DNA from: Roridomyces roridus
Taxonomy: Eukaryota; Basidiomycota; Agaricomycetes; Agaricales; Mycenaceae
Length of the DNA stretch: 64,000 nucleotides
Reading direction: 5' to 3'
Assembly: GCA_029378245.1 (NCBI GenBank)
Contig: JARKIF010000011.1
Location: forward strand, 1,550,001-1,614,000
Shown here piece after piece: positions 43,988 through 55,198 of the stretch. The position numbers were made by a program, and so were the translations under genes. The notes beneath the pieces were generated by a model that was not told the origin of the DNA, did no database searches, and saw only the letters and a program-made list of their open reading frames with translations. The first letter of the stretch is position 1, and each line of letters starts with the position of its first letter.

Positions 43988-44740
43988 GGGCTGTTAGATC
44001 TCCGCCGCGACCTTGCCCTGCTAATTGGCGTTCCAGACAAACAACAGACGCACTGTCAAGAAACCGCCCAGGAACAAGTACACCTCGGTAGGCTCTTCTT
44101 TCTCTCCTCCCATTGCCATTCATCCTGTTCTGTGACGCGGACAGGCGCTCCCCTCATTCCTCGCAAACATACTCCACGTCGACCTCTCCCAACATCACGC
44201 ACTGCTTGTCGCACGAGGATTCACGATGCCGCGGTTGAAGATCATAGCGTCATGGCCGGAGACTGCGATCAAGGAGGCGCTGCAGCGGACGTTGTTGGTC
44301 GAGTGCGAGTTTACGATTGAGGGAGAGGGAGAGGGGTCCGCCGCGGGTGGGATGACGCCCTTCGAGGTGATCACGCTCGAATTTGGATTGAGGCTGCTCA
44401 AAGAGCAGAGTCCCGCGTTCATACCCGTGCGTCCCCTCCTCTGCTTTGCTTTGCTTTCAACCTTGAAGAATTATGTAACGTTCAGCAGCCATCGATCCTC
44501 GACACCGATCCCGATACAACAACACTCAAATCCTTCCTCGGCACCGTCATGGGCCTCGACCTCACAGCCCACCACGCCTTACTCGCCACCCAGGGGTTTG
44601 ACGTCCAGAGGCTGAGGTTGATGGGTGCCTGGGAAGCGGAGGATTTGCAGGAGACGTTGAAGCGGACGTTATACCATGTCCCCGGTGGGATGACTACGTT
44701 GGAGGTTTTGGCGCTCGAGTTTGCGGTGCGAGAGTCGTGA
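43444..44740 (+). CDS. HTH-like protein with duplicated C-terminal module, unknown
   Basis: Exons 43444-43541, 43616-43838, 43893-43985, 44037-44087, 44145-44426 and 44486-44740 give 333 residues with all junctions in phase. Residues about 35-85 (EGRAICRIVHAHDWTALRIA, then HIFDIPPKRVKKAIQN) look like a helix-turn-helix. A run of about ten Glu and a basic TNNRRTVKKPPRNKY linker follow. Then come two related modules of about 85 residues: LANILHVDLSQHHALLVARG and LGTVMGLDLTAHHALLATQG, each continuing to a helix ending in LQRTLL or LKRTLY and then GMTPFEVITLEF or GMTTLEVLALEF. The module resembles a SAM-like helical bundle. The combination suggests a nucleic-acid-binding, oligomerising protein, but I know no named family. 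Confidence 0.65.
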
Positions 44741-46958
44741 TCATTTTTTTTGAGCATTGTGGTGTGTATTTCTTGTATTTCTGTCTACGTATACTCTGTG
44801 TATGATCACCGCTTTTCGTGTATCGTTGAGGTTGTCGGGAAACGTGGCCCACAATGTACGCGGGAGACCTTGAAGTTCTCAACGTCAATTTATGCTCGCC
44901 AGTCATCTTGCTCCTCGCTGCCTTTGTATTTCCGTTCTGGCTGCATTTGGATCAAGCCACAAGACGGACGGAACGTTTTCCTCCAATTTCCGTTGCCGGG
45001 CCAATACTAGTACATAGACCGTGTGACCCGCCTCTCTGAAACCGGAATAGACCAACTCGAGCTGCAAATCTTCGGGTCATATTACTCGGTTCCATTGAGA
45101 CCTTTAGCCTTGCCCAGGTGATAACGAAAGCCGTTCGATTTGGGTGCTTGACTTTGACCATTGCGGGGTGCACCTTTTTGGCCGAAGAGTGTTGTGGGCC
45201 CCGAGCTTCCTGCTTAATTACTCTGTGTGCAATCGTCGGTGGTTACTCCAGGATTATGATTTCTGAGTTGGAATCTAGACTGGGAAGCTCCGACTGTGTC
45301 GGAGGAGACCTTGCTTGCAGAATTTGTTTGGGAATTGCATTCCCGGGCCCTCGCGTTGGAATCTGAGTTCTCTGTTCACTTTGTGTATATTTTAATGAGA
45401 GACAGGAAACGGGGAGAGGGATGTACCACAGGATTCCAAACAATAAGCAGCGAGGCGGATGATTTAAATGCATCGTGGTGGAAGCTGCCAGTGAGCCCAG
45501 GTATTAGGCTACCACTTTTCTTGGCTTGCTAGCACTGTGACAGGATTGTGGTGCGAAGAGGTGAGTTAACTTGACACAGATGCAACGTGCTGACCGACGC
45601 CACAGTGGGATTTGTCTGCCCGCCTATAGAAGGGAAGCGCACGGCAGAGCAAGCAGAGGGAGGCTGCTCCGCCGCGGCGACCCGGGCTCAGGGTCCGGGT
45701 GTAGCCTATAAGTAGTGCAGATTCGGGAAATATGTTGACAATGTGGTGAGAAGTTGTGAGGACTCCAACTCTCCGACTCTGGCAGTCACTCCGTCATGTT
45801 CCGAACCAGAAATGTAAGGAACTTGCGCCGTCGATTGATACAGAATTTGCGGGGGGGGACTTTTGTACACTGGGCCTCTGCTCCGGCGAGCTCGGGGCTT
45901 GCGGTCAACAAAGCAAGGTACTACTATGTAGGATTGAGGAGCCAGCTAGCTCAACCTACCAGTAGTAACTTGCCAGTAACTGTAGTCTGCCAGTGGGAGC
46001 ATTCAAGGGAGCATTTGTTAGCGCGCGTCGTTGGTCCAGCCAGCAGTGAGATCAATATTCGGCGGGTTTCCGCCTGACCAAGGTGGCGGCAGAAATAAGT
46101 AGTAGAGAGGTTGAGGAAGACAAGGGTGGTGGGCGTTGATGTCAGCGGTGGATTCTGGATTCAAACTCAGAGATGATATCATGTCAGCTTTGATCAATCA
46201 TGATCGGAAGGTCTTGTCGGGTTACATCCGGATTAGGTAATTAAGGGTCTCCAGAGACCTTGACAAGCAAGGTAATGGTAGACACGTGGTGTTGAGACTG
46301 ATTGGATGCCCATCCACGCAATCCAACTTGAGTGTGCCTTAGGCCGAATTCAGCCAAGGTCGGGGTCGAACGGGAGCGCATAAGAACATTCGGAGCATTG
46401 GATAACGGAGAGAGGGTTCGGAAGTAGAATGAAAGAGGTCCTCAGAGCACTGTCATGATCTAGTTAAGAGATCAGAGCCCTGAACTTTCAATACCGACAG
46501 CTGTAACTTGAAGCTTGAACTGATTAAAAAGTCTGCAGCAAAATTGAGATCACAGACGAACAAAGCCAGGGCCGAGAATCGAACGGGGTCACCTGGGGCA
46601 AGTCTGGACAATACGGGAGCCGTGTCGAAGTTGAATTGGAAGTCCACCATACCTAATAGGCGTTCGGAGGACACTGAGACAGGTCGGCGCGTAGTGGTAG
46701 ACGATGGTGGGTCGAGCACTGATGTTGGTGGGTCGTGCCAAGACATGCGAAAACGACGGGAAAGAAGCCTCACGCGATCTCCAGCGAGAAGGAGAGAACT
46801 AGATTCCAACAGATTGTGCACCTTCACACAATCTAAGTCTTCACGAGTGGGCTTGGAGGACGTGAGAGCGGAAAGCAAGGGACCCTGATGTCGATCAATG
46901 TTGGTCCGTGCGCGTGATTTTTCAGCACGTGCCAACCGCCTTATCTTTCACCACCATC
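44741..46958. other. Long intergenic region with one divergent open frame
   Basis: About 2.2 kb. The longest frame is 46453-46935 on the minus strand (160 codons, Ser/Arg-rich, no domain), divergent from the F-box gene; it could be a small gene but is unsupported. A sequence near 46560-46590 resembles a reversed tRNA T-arm (TTCGATTC). The rest has only short frames. Confidence 0.35.
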
Positions 46959-48622
46959 ATGTCTCTCTTCGATATGCCTCCTGAGATACTCTGCTACATT
47001 CTCTCACTGTTAGACCCCAAAACCCTACTCGGGTCATCGTCTGTAAGTCTTGGCGTGCCCCTCAGACGGACGAATGAACTCGTATCAGGTCTGTCGCGCG
47101 TGGCTCGAGATCATCAGAGGCACACCACGACTTGAATACAAGATCCAACTCTGGACAGACGGGCTTTCTACCGGGATGTCTGATTTCCAGACCGCAGCAG
47201 CCGGGCTTCAAGCAATCCGCCAGCGCCGGCGCGCCTGGAGGAATCTCGAGTGGGGGTCTCAAAATGTGATCGACATGCCAGGCCTCCAGGCTAGCAAAGC
47301 GTACGACCTCATCAACGGTGTTCTCGCAATACAGGATGGTTCCGGGTCGTTTTGGACAAGGTCACTGGACGACGACCCCGCCGCGGCTTCCTCCACCAAG
47401 CATTTTGCTGCGCTCGGCATCGGCATCGACTCGGACACTTTTGAAGATTTCGTGATTGACCCGACCCAAGATCTGCTCGTCGTGCTGTACCACACGGCTG
47501 ACGACGTTGCTGGTCTGGCGTTTTTGACTCTGTCACAACATGAATCGCATCCGATGGCTCGTTATCCCACCCTCACGCTAGAAGTCGATAGCTATCCGTT
47601 GCAAGTCTCCATGCAGATCGCCGACGACATGATTGGCCTATGCTCCTGTCTACCAGGTCGCCTTCGCATCTGGAACTGGCGCAAAGGCGAATTACTCTGC
47701 GTAAGCTTCCTCCTATATCCAAACAGTGTCCACTCCTGACATATTTGTAGAATCTCTACAACCGCAGGGGAAACTTTCCTAGCTTCCAATTTCTCTCTCC
47801 TCGCTCCTTCGTCCTGGGCGTACCGGGCAAATACTTCCGTATCGACATTTACGTGATTCATGAGGGTTCACCTGACCGTGCCTTTCGCGCTGCGGCTCTT
47901 GGCCTTCCCGAAATCACTGATCGTTGGTTTCTTCGCGCCATCGAGATTCACAGCGGGCCATTCTGCGCTCGGCCGGCGGGGCGCTCGTCGTTTGATTCAG
48001 ACAACACGGCCCGGATCTATCTGTTTTGGCTGGAGTATGTCGACCACTCCGCTGCCCATGAGCGTCGCTACGTACGTCTCTTTGTGCATCATCGGACACT
48101 TTACCACTATGTCTCCCAACACCTGCGAAAGGGACGTCTGTGGTATTGCGACCTTCTATGGAATGAGTGGGGCCCACAGTCTACGCGAGTTCTCGAGGGC
48201 AACCCTTATCGCCTCACCAGGTCTGGGCATATTTTTAGGGCCATTCTTCACTCTCATCGCATTTATTCAGACACGTACACGGCGAGCGCGCCCTCTTCCC
48301 CGACCCCGAGGGCAACTCGCTGCATTTGCTCGACTTTGGTGTATTTCCCGGCCATCCTGAGCCGGACACGGGAAGCGGTACTCTGATTATGGGACCCAGC
48401 ACGCTCAGTGGCGACAATATGCCGTTCAAAGACACTCTAACCACGTACCTCCCCTTCCGCCGCGCAACTCGTCAGATGGATACGGAGTATGAGGCGTTTG
48501 TTATGGATCAAGATCACATCGTCGGTGTGAATCCCTCGGTGCGTGTATTCTGCCTTTCACGGTTCCGGCACTCAGAGTCGCCGCAGATAAATGAACAGAT
48601 GACTGTATTTACACTCCGATAA
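46959..48622 (+). CDS. F-box domain protein
   Basis: Exons 46959-47042, 47089-47700, 47751-48220, 48271-48538 and 48587-48622 give 489 residues. The F-box spans the first intron: MSLFDMPPEILCYILSLLDP, then TLLGSSSVCRAWLEIIRG. The remainder is a mixed beta-type region typical of agaric F-box proteins, with Trp/Leu-rich stretches (LRIWNWRKGELLC) and LHLLDFGVFPGHPE near the end. The last exon encodes only 11 residues (INEQMTVFTLR); it restores a normal 48-bp intron and a plausible terminus. The role would be substrate recognition in an SCF ubiquitin ligase; target unknown. Confidence 0.8.
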
Positions 48623-49649
48623 TAATCAAGCCCGCTCCAATCTTACAAGCTGGCTCCTGCTATGGCATATTCAGAATTCTTGGCCGTCTCAACCTACCTT
48701 CAAGCACAATTCGGGATCGTCCTTCTCGGTGCAACATAATTTCTTCGCTCTGCCAGTGGAGTGTTACCAAGTGCGGGTATGTTATTTTTTGGTCACAGCC
48801 TAACCGCGTTGAATCATAATGCGATAGATGTAGAGAAGTTTCTCCCATTAGCACGCGGTGGGCGCCTGTGAATCTGTGAAAATACCCGTCAAAATCGTTA
48901 CCGCGGAGTCTGCCTTGTCCGCTAAACACGGACTTGATCCCGTGAACCGGGAGTCTATGTCCGAGTTCAATGTTGAAGACCAAAACAAAACAAAAAACCC
49001 CTACGCTTTTAATCCATCACCCACTCCCAAGTCGAAAGGGTACTGTGACAATACATGGTTAAGCTTCAATTACTGTGAGCGCATTGAATTACTTACCGTT
49101 GTGTGGCACGGAACACATTGAACGGGTCAGATCCCATCCAATGCGGAACCTGTTCGGAAATGCGGCGACGACGACACGCAAATGCGGCAGCAGCGGGGCG
49201 CACCGGGGCGGGGGTTGGGTCGTGTGGATCGCTTCCTTCCTTCCCGCTGCAGAATCGTCGCGACTGGTCTACGGCAACAAAACGAGGATCCCAGTTACAT
49301 CATTATCACGCGACATTGGCGGGAGCCCTGCTATTTCACGCCCACAGAAACCCTTCTCTGCTAAGTATGCAGAGTAGGGGATTGACATTTGTGCACTTCT
49401 TGCGGTGGGCCAGTGATCGCATGTACAAATGATGTCGAGCAAGAAGATTGATGCAGATGGCGCCTCGTTCATATTTGGCTCACTGAAATATCTAGAGGGA
49501 TTCCTTCTAATCCTAGTGGCACCGAATTCACAAGGCCCGAGCACCAAGACAGGAACCCAGGCGATTCCATCCAAGGCTGCGTGTCGAAGAGGTCTACAAG
49601 GCCAAGTCAGTGAGATAAGAAGCGATGCGCATTGGGTATCTATACTCAC
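48623..49649. other. Intergenic region
   Basis: 3' flanks of the convergent F-box gene and the minus-strand DUF6533 relic. Frames here are short or antisense. No repeat structure recognised. Confidence 0.35.
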
Positions 49650-50078
49650 TTGCAGGGAAGACACACCGTCCTCCGCCTCGCCTTTTTTCGGTGACTCCGA
49701 TCCGAGCCTCGGATCTGCGGTGTTCTTGTCCACGAGCGTGCGACTCGTCGTGGGCAGCACACTTGCGACTTCCTTGTCAATTGCAAAGGAGTTCGACGTC
49801 GGATCATAGATGCGCGGGCCACTTCTTGACGGCCGTCGATCTCGTCCTCGCCCGCGCCTCTTCTCCGCCAACTCAAGCATGAATCGCGTCGTCAGGATAG
49901 CTGTCAGCGAATCTACATACAAAGCGGGGAAGTAGCGTAGCGCCGCAAAACTCGCCGGTAATCTGGCATCTCGGCCTGAGTCCCGATACAACTCAATCTC
50001 GCTGGGCAAGGTGAGGAGGTAGTCGTAGAAGTAGATTGCTAGGCAGTGCCCGGGCGGAATTACGCGTGGATTCAACAA
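49650..50078 (-). pseudogene. Truncated DUF6533-type membrane protein
   Basis: The minus strand encodes AIYFYDYLLTLPSEIELYRD, the first-helix signature of DUF6533 proteins. About 20 residues later comes LTAILTTRFMLELAEKR, which in full-length relatives is the last helix and start of the cytoplasmic tail. The Ser/Arg-rich tail continues to a GTGAGT donor at 49649. The five central helices are missing, so this looks like an internal deletion. No ATG opens the frame directly; an upstream exon is likely. Confidence 0.45.
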
Positions 50079-50099
50079 GAGGTATAGAACAACGGACCT

Positions 50100-50979
50100 G
50101 CCGCGGAGACGAGAGCTCTGTTGGCCCAGATCACAGATTCACTTCAGTACGAATCAACGTCAGTGAGAGAGAATGTCCCAAATCCACCATACCTCATGCC
50201 AGGAGGGACACAGTGAGAGGTGGGGGAGGTAGAATGTGTTGCTGCGGTCAGCATACAGCTTTAAACCTCGTCATCAAAGGCTGTTCACTATTGATGGAAC
50301 ATTCTGATAAAAAGTGGAAAGTCCCATGAATTTTGGGCACGGCGGCATGTACACCATCCCCGCTGCTAAATCAGTCGCAGTTCACACGATGCTGTATGCG
50401 TTCTATGCGGCTCGGCTGCGGGGAAGCAGATAGTAATGATCGGGTACGGAAATGTGCCGGGTTGAGATTCCCCCCGAACCCGCGGTGGCTTTCCAACACT
50501 GGTCGTGGTGGACCGGCGACCGCGCAGCAATCCCCAGCGTTGGGGACTCGACTCGGCAACGTAGTCTCGTTCGATGCGAGATTCGGCCCTAAATTCGTAC
50601 AACACTTTTTGCGTTTTTCCCCCCTTCCTCCATGCGTCACCAATACGATTCCATTTCAGACTGGAGACATCCAGCGCAGCATTGGACTCATTATTTGCAA
50701 TAGATGCAAAAGGAAAATCGCGATCAGGTCGAAGCCATACGGTGTCCAAATTCATGAACACCGTTTCGGATCCCTGGTCAGTGATGACGCCTGATTGATT
50801 GTCTGAACCTGAACGATGATTGAGGTTGCGAAACTATTTGATGTCAGCTGATATCACCTTCCTGTCCTGGACATGACCGGTTTGTCCGTGACATGGTGGT
50901 TTCGTCCAACTTTTGCGGGTATTTCATGCATCGATGGATTGGATATTGGACGTATCAGCAGTGGCTCGACTTGAATGGG
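50100..50979. other. Intergenic region
   Basis: About 0.9 kb with only unrecognised open frames (for example 50366-50761 minus, 131 codons). Includes the 3' flank of the pseudokinase gene. Confidence 0.35.
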
Positions 50980-53900
50980 TTACAGCCTCTCGTACACTGC
51001 AAGTAAAGTATGTAAGAAAATCAGTACAAAGCGAATGATCTCCGTCCATCGACGACCATCGCAGGGACTCGGAACCAACTCTACATGGAGGGGGCCTGCA
51101 TCATGGGCGTCTGATCCATAGTGACGGTCAGCGTAAATAAGTTGAATTGCAATAGGACGCACCAATGTCCAAGGCTACGCCGAGCCCGTCGTTAGCTTCG
51201 GTCTCGCCTTGGAGGTCACAATGATCCCCGCTCTCCTCGTCGACTAAATGACATTGATTTGGAGAAGAAGCATCAGGAAAAAGCCACCTTGGTTAGGTAG
51301 CACTCCCGAGTCTCCGGAGGCTCAGTAGCCCGGTAGTCAAGTACCCCCCTTACTGTGTACTACCAAGCTGCCTCCAACTGCTACCAGTGCTACTGAACAG
51401 CGGGCTACTGAGGCTACTGTGACTCCAGTGCAGGGAGGAGCTGACCCTAACAGAATTCACAAGGTTCAAAAGAAACACCGGGTACTGCTGCTATTCTACT
51501 GGAGTGACCAAGGTCAGATTGAGTTGGAAATTTAATTAAAGGAACGCAAGCGGCGGGAATCGAACTCAGGACATTTGCAAAAGACAAGTAATATTAAGAG
51601 ACAACTAAACAACTACACTAAGTACGCATTGCAGGTGGTGTGCATGTCTGTTCCACATCATTGTCTCTCCAACCACAACTACTTACCTCTGGAAAATATA
51701 TATCCTGTAGTGAATTTGAACTGGATGTGGAAGTTGAAAGCACAGGCACAAGACTGAGCTCAAGTAGAAGTTGGCCTGTTAGCCAATGTCTTCACTGTTA
51801 CTTTAACTTACTTAGGCAAGGTCATTTTTGTTAGTGAGGGGGATGTACACATTGAATCATTTGGGCACTCTGTAAGGAGGTTTCATCCAGAGGGATGAGA
51901 AAATGAGGCAAACAAGTGCTATCAGCCAGCCAGCCCAATGCTATAAAAATGCTATTGTTTCTACCAAGTCAACACAGGCAGGCAATCAAGTGCTACTGAG
52001 ACATTAGTGTAAAGCTATCCGGGCTACTGAGTTTGAGGGCGTAGCTATCTAAGCTACTGGGTTAGAGGGTATGGTTACTGAAGCTACCAAGTGCTACTGG
52101 ACTCCCCACTCAGAGCTACCAAGAGCTACTGAGCTGCGCACTCAATGCTACCATGGCTACTGGAGCTATCAGACCTACCTACCGCTTGGTGGGAGCTACC
52201 TAACAAAAGTGTGTTTCCTGATGAGGTGAGATATGAGATACGTACCATGCGCGAAAGCTCGCTGACCCTCGCTCGACACATGAAAAGAGGGTCATTGAAA
52301 TGTCGGGCTGCGTCTTGTGTATATGGATCAAAGCCCTTGGCTTGATGAAGTTTTGCCACCGCGGTGTAAACATTCTGCGGCCACGAGGATCCACGTAGCT
52401 CAGTGGTGAATGACATGACCGGAAAGCCCAGACGGCGCGCTTCTTCTTCATTGAGCCGTTCCCCGCCTGATTCCTGGAGGCTCCAATAGGCCGGACACTG
52501 AGGCCATCGTAACTCCAACGGACCGACTTGGAAGTCGGAGGCGGGGCATAGGAACAGGTATCCATCAGGAGTGTCCACGTCATCGAGGGCCTTGTCGAAT
52601 CGCAATGTGAATATCACACAATGGATGAAAACTTTCGCACCACGTAAGCACGGAATTTGTACAAGATCGGTCGGTGTACCCACCGTATTTTTCGTGTTCC
52701 GATGTTATCTGAAGACGCTTGAAAATGTAGTTGGCTTGATCCAACCACCCTTCCTTGTCGCAACTCCATCTTTTAATGAAAATATTGTGGACGTCGCAGG
52801 CAGCTATACTGTCACATAATCTGGGTCTAAGAAATGGAATATGCAATGCAAAATTGGGGCGGCTTACCGAATCCAGCCGGTCTGAGTTACCGTGTACCGC
52901 CATGTGGATAGGTCCCAGTGAAGATCTAAATCACGATCGGGAGATGACTCCACAATTTTCAGGAATGAGCCCTCATTCGGGCAGCTTTCATCTACGACTG
53001 CGCACCAGTAGACAGTGGATGATGCCGGAATTAATAAGACCTTGTCATCAGCCTTCGAACCCCAGTCCCATACCAAATTGTTGAGAGGCAAACCAGACAG
53101 AACAAGCGACTCTTGCGGTTCAAAGCAACGAAGTTTTCCCCAAATTGCACTGTCAGGAAGCATATTCGCAACCATTAGGTGCTCGTCCGACCCTCGCAAT
53201 TGGCCGTCTGCACAGTCTACGATTGTGAAGTCCACGCAGAGTCGACCGCTGCCACTTCGCACCCAGGTGCATGAGGGCCAGATATCCTGTTGAAGAGCTT
53301 GAGAGTATACACTCTGAATTCTATAGAGTACCCGCCGTCTGTCGACCCGGATAACATTCCATGTGTGCTTGAAACACGTTCTAAAAGTAGTTCAGCTTGG
53401 GCAAGCCGGTCCAGGCGTCGTGAGTTTAATTACTTACTGTCAATAGTGTGTTCTGCAGAGTAGTCCTTGACGATAAGATCGGCGGAACTCCAGCAGAGAA
53501 AACATACAGAGCAGAACAAGACATACATCGCCCAAAGGGGTGAGTGGCGACCATATGTCTGGAGGAAGTTGTCCAGTGGTATCATTTCTGTGCAATTCGG
53601 GCGTCAGTTGCAATCTGGGACCACCCCACTATTGCTTACCGTCGTGGAATACGGTGGCCCAAATCCCATTCGACGACGCCGTCGCGTATACTTGCATCAG
53701 ATTCGGATGCCTGGAAGTTCTTTGGTTCAGCCACTGAGTATTGGTAGGACGTATCCACTGACCGTAAGTGTGAGTATTTGGAGATTTCGCGCCGCCATTG
53801 CTAAGCACAAGTTGAGCATGGTGTCTTGACCCGACGCCCAACTGATAAGGAAAACTCTCACCTCCTCTGCATCCTGCCCCAGATATAATGCGACAGTCAT

Positions 53901-54223
53901 GGGCGACTCTCGACTGTCAATCCGAGCGGAATAAATCTTCACGAAACGCCTTCGGTGCAGCCGATGGTAAACGATTGCGTCGCGGAGGTCGATATCCCCT
54001 AAAGGGATCGTCCGGAAATCGGGACTAGGTGGAGGGTGGATGTTGGTGATATGCGTGAATGTGCCGCCGGAGACCTCGAAGTGTCGAGCTCGATTGAAAA
54101 ACGGAGATCGCCTGGTTGGCGTCAGGAGGTGTGACTGGCCCGAGGGCTGAAGAAAACGTACATATTTGGGTCAGAGCCATCTTGTACCAGCTCGTGGTCG
54201 TTGCGGACATGGGGGACGTCCAT
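50980..54223 (-). CDS. Protein-kinase-like (pseudokinase) membrane-anchored protein
   Basis: Multi-exon minus-strand gene starting MDVPHVRNDHELVQDGSDPN at 54223. The next exon gives VSGGTFTHITNIHPPPSPDF and IPLGDIDLRDAI, then the kinase-like N-lobe YSARIDSRESPMTVALYLG and EISKYSHLR, followed by HPNLMQVYATASSNGIWATV. Later exons carry ANYIFKRLQITSEHEKY, GYLFLCPASDFQVG, CPAYWSLQESGGERL and GFDPYTQDAARHF. After a 1,010-bp intron (51236-52245) come an acidic segment (SGDHCDLQGETEANDG) and a final exon ending in a membrane helix, RFVLIFLHTLLAVYERL. I did not find HRD or DFG motifs, so catalysis is doubtful. It matches a large agaric family known to me mainly from Mycena; function unknown. Some central boundaries (53280-53700) remain unresolved. 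Confidence 0.7.
51292..52204. mobile_element. Element with GTTAGGTAGC ends inside a pseudokinase intron
   Basis: GTTAGGTAGC (51292-51301) and GCTACCTAAC (52195-52204) are perfect inverted repeats; beyond them both arms continue with CTCCC/GGGAG. The terminal 150-250 bp at each end are filled with GCTACTGAG/AGTAGC-type repeats. Removing the 913 bp leaves an intron of about 97 bp. On the minus strand near 51540-51630 a tRNA-like stretch (TAGTGTAGTTG ... GAGTTCGATTCC) is visible. No transposase is encoded and no target duplication was identified. Confidence 0.6.
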
Positions 54224-54495
54224 GGAGGGAGGAGCTAAGAAGGCAGCGCACAGGAATCGACACCCTGTGCCACAGCTTCGCACGGACCGTGATGCCGGAA
54301 CATTCTTGCTGTACTGATGACTGCGGGGTCCTCCACGGGAGGTAGGATATGTCAGAAAAATATGCCGAAGTGGCTGGAAAGCCGAGGGAGCTCACAGGGA
54401 CAAAGAGCTACTCGAGTGCAGAGGACAGAGCACAGACGATGGGGGGTGAAGTGTAAGATGATAGATTGGGGCTATGCTCGAGCCCGGTGACTACA

Positions 54496-54743
54496 TACTG
54501 TACCGGCGTGTATGGTAGCGACGGGCCCAGGGTGCGTTACACTTTGCTTCGGCGATAAGTTAGCGACGCACTGCCACATTTGGGTGATCACCGGCCATAA
54601 AAGGCAATTCTCGGCGCCGCAGGCCCGAGATTTTGATGGGAAAGGCCTTTTGGGGACGGGTTTCCCGCGTTACGCTGCAATTTAGGCAACATTTTTGGGC
54701 CGCGTTATGCGTTACGGTTGCTACCATACACGCCGGTACAGTA
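54496..54743. mobile_element. TA-flanked MITE
   Basis: A perfect 22-bp inverted repeat beginning CTGTACCGGCGTGTATGG occupies 54498-54519 and 54720-54741, with TA immediately outside both ends. A further GCGTTAC/GTTACGC pairing lies just inside. Size (244 bp) and TA target fit a Tc1/mariner-derived (Stowaway-like) MITE. No coding capacity. Confidence 0.8.
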
Positions 54744-54933
54744 TATACAGCATGTATCAAGTATCAAAGATTGGTGATGGGCATGCCCTGTCATTTTGAT
54801 GGCAGCTTTGTCTATGTTTGGTTCGCAGAGCGGTTGTGTTCCAACTTTCCGAGGCCCATAGCTTGCGTTCCTCACACATTAAAAAAATTCTGAGTAGACA
54901 AAAAGTGTTCAAATGTTCCAAAAAATGGCAAGG

Positions 54934-55198
54934 GGCACGCAGATCAGAAATGTCAGACATTGGGTATCGTGAGAGAGTTTTGACATCCCAAAAAGGAAGT
55001 CCAGTGATGCCAATGTTTTTTGTGCATAACAAGACATTCTGAGCAACTTTGGAAAAAAGTTTTCGAGGTCAGACACCCCTCCCTACGTAATGACTTGATC
55101 GGATCACGTCAATTTTGGCGGGAACGATCAGTCGCATCAGTGTTGACCCGAAACTCTCTCACGACAACCCGATGTTGACAGCTCCTGATCTGCGTGCC
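54934..55198. mobile_element. Second small inverted-repeat element
   Basis: GGCACGCAGATCAG at 54934-54947 is perfectly complemented at 55185-55198, and the arms continue imperfectly for about 45 bp, sharing CGTGAGAGAGTTT. The interior is AT-rich and non-coding. Target duplication not identified. It lies 190 bp from the TA-flanked MITE and is unrelated to it. Confidence 0.6.
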
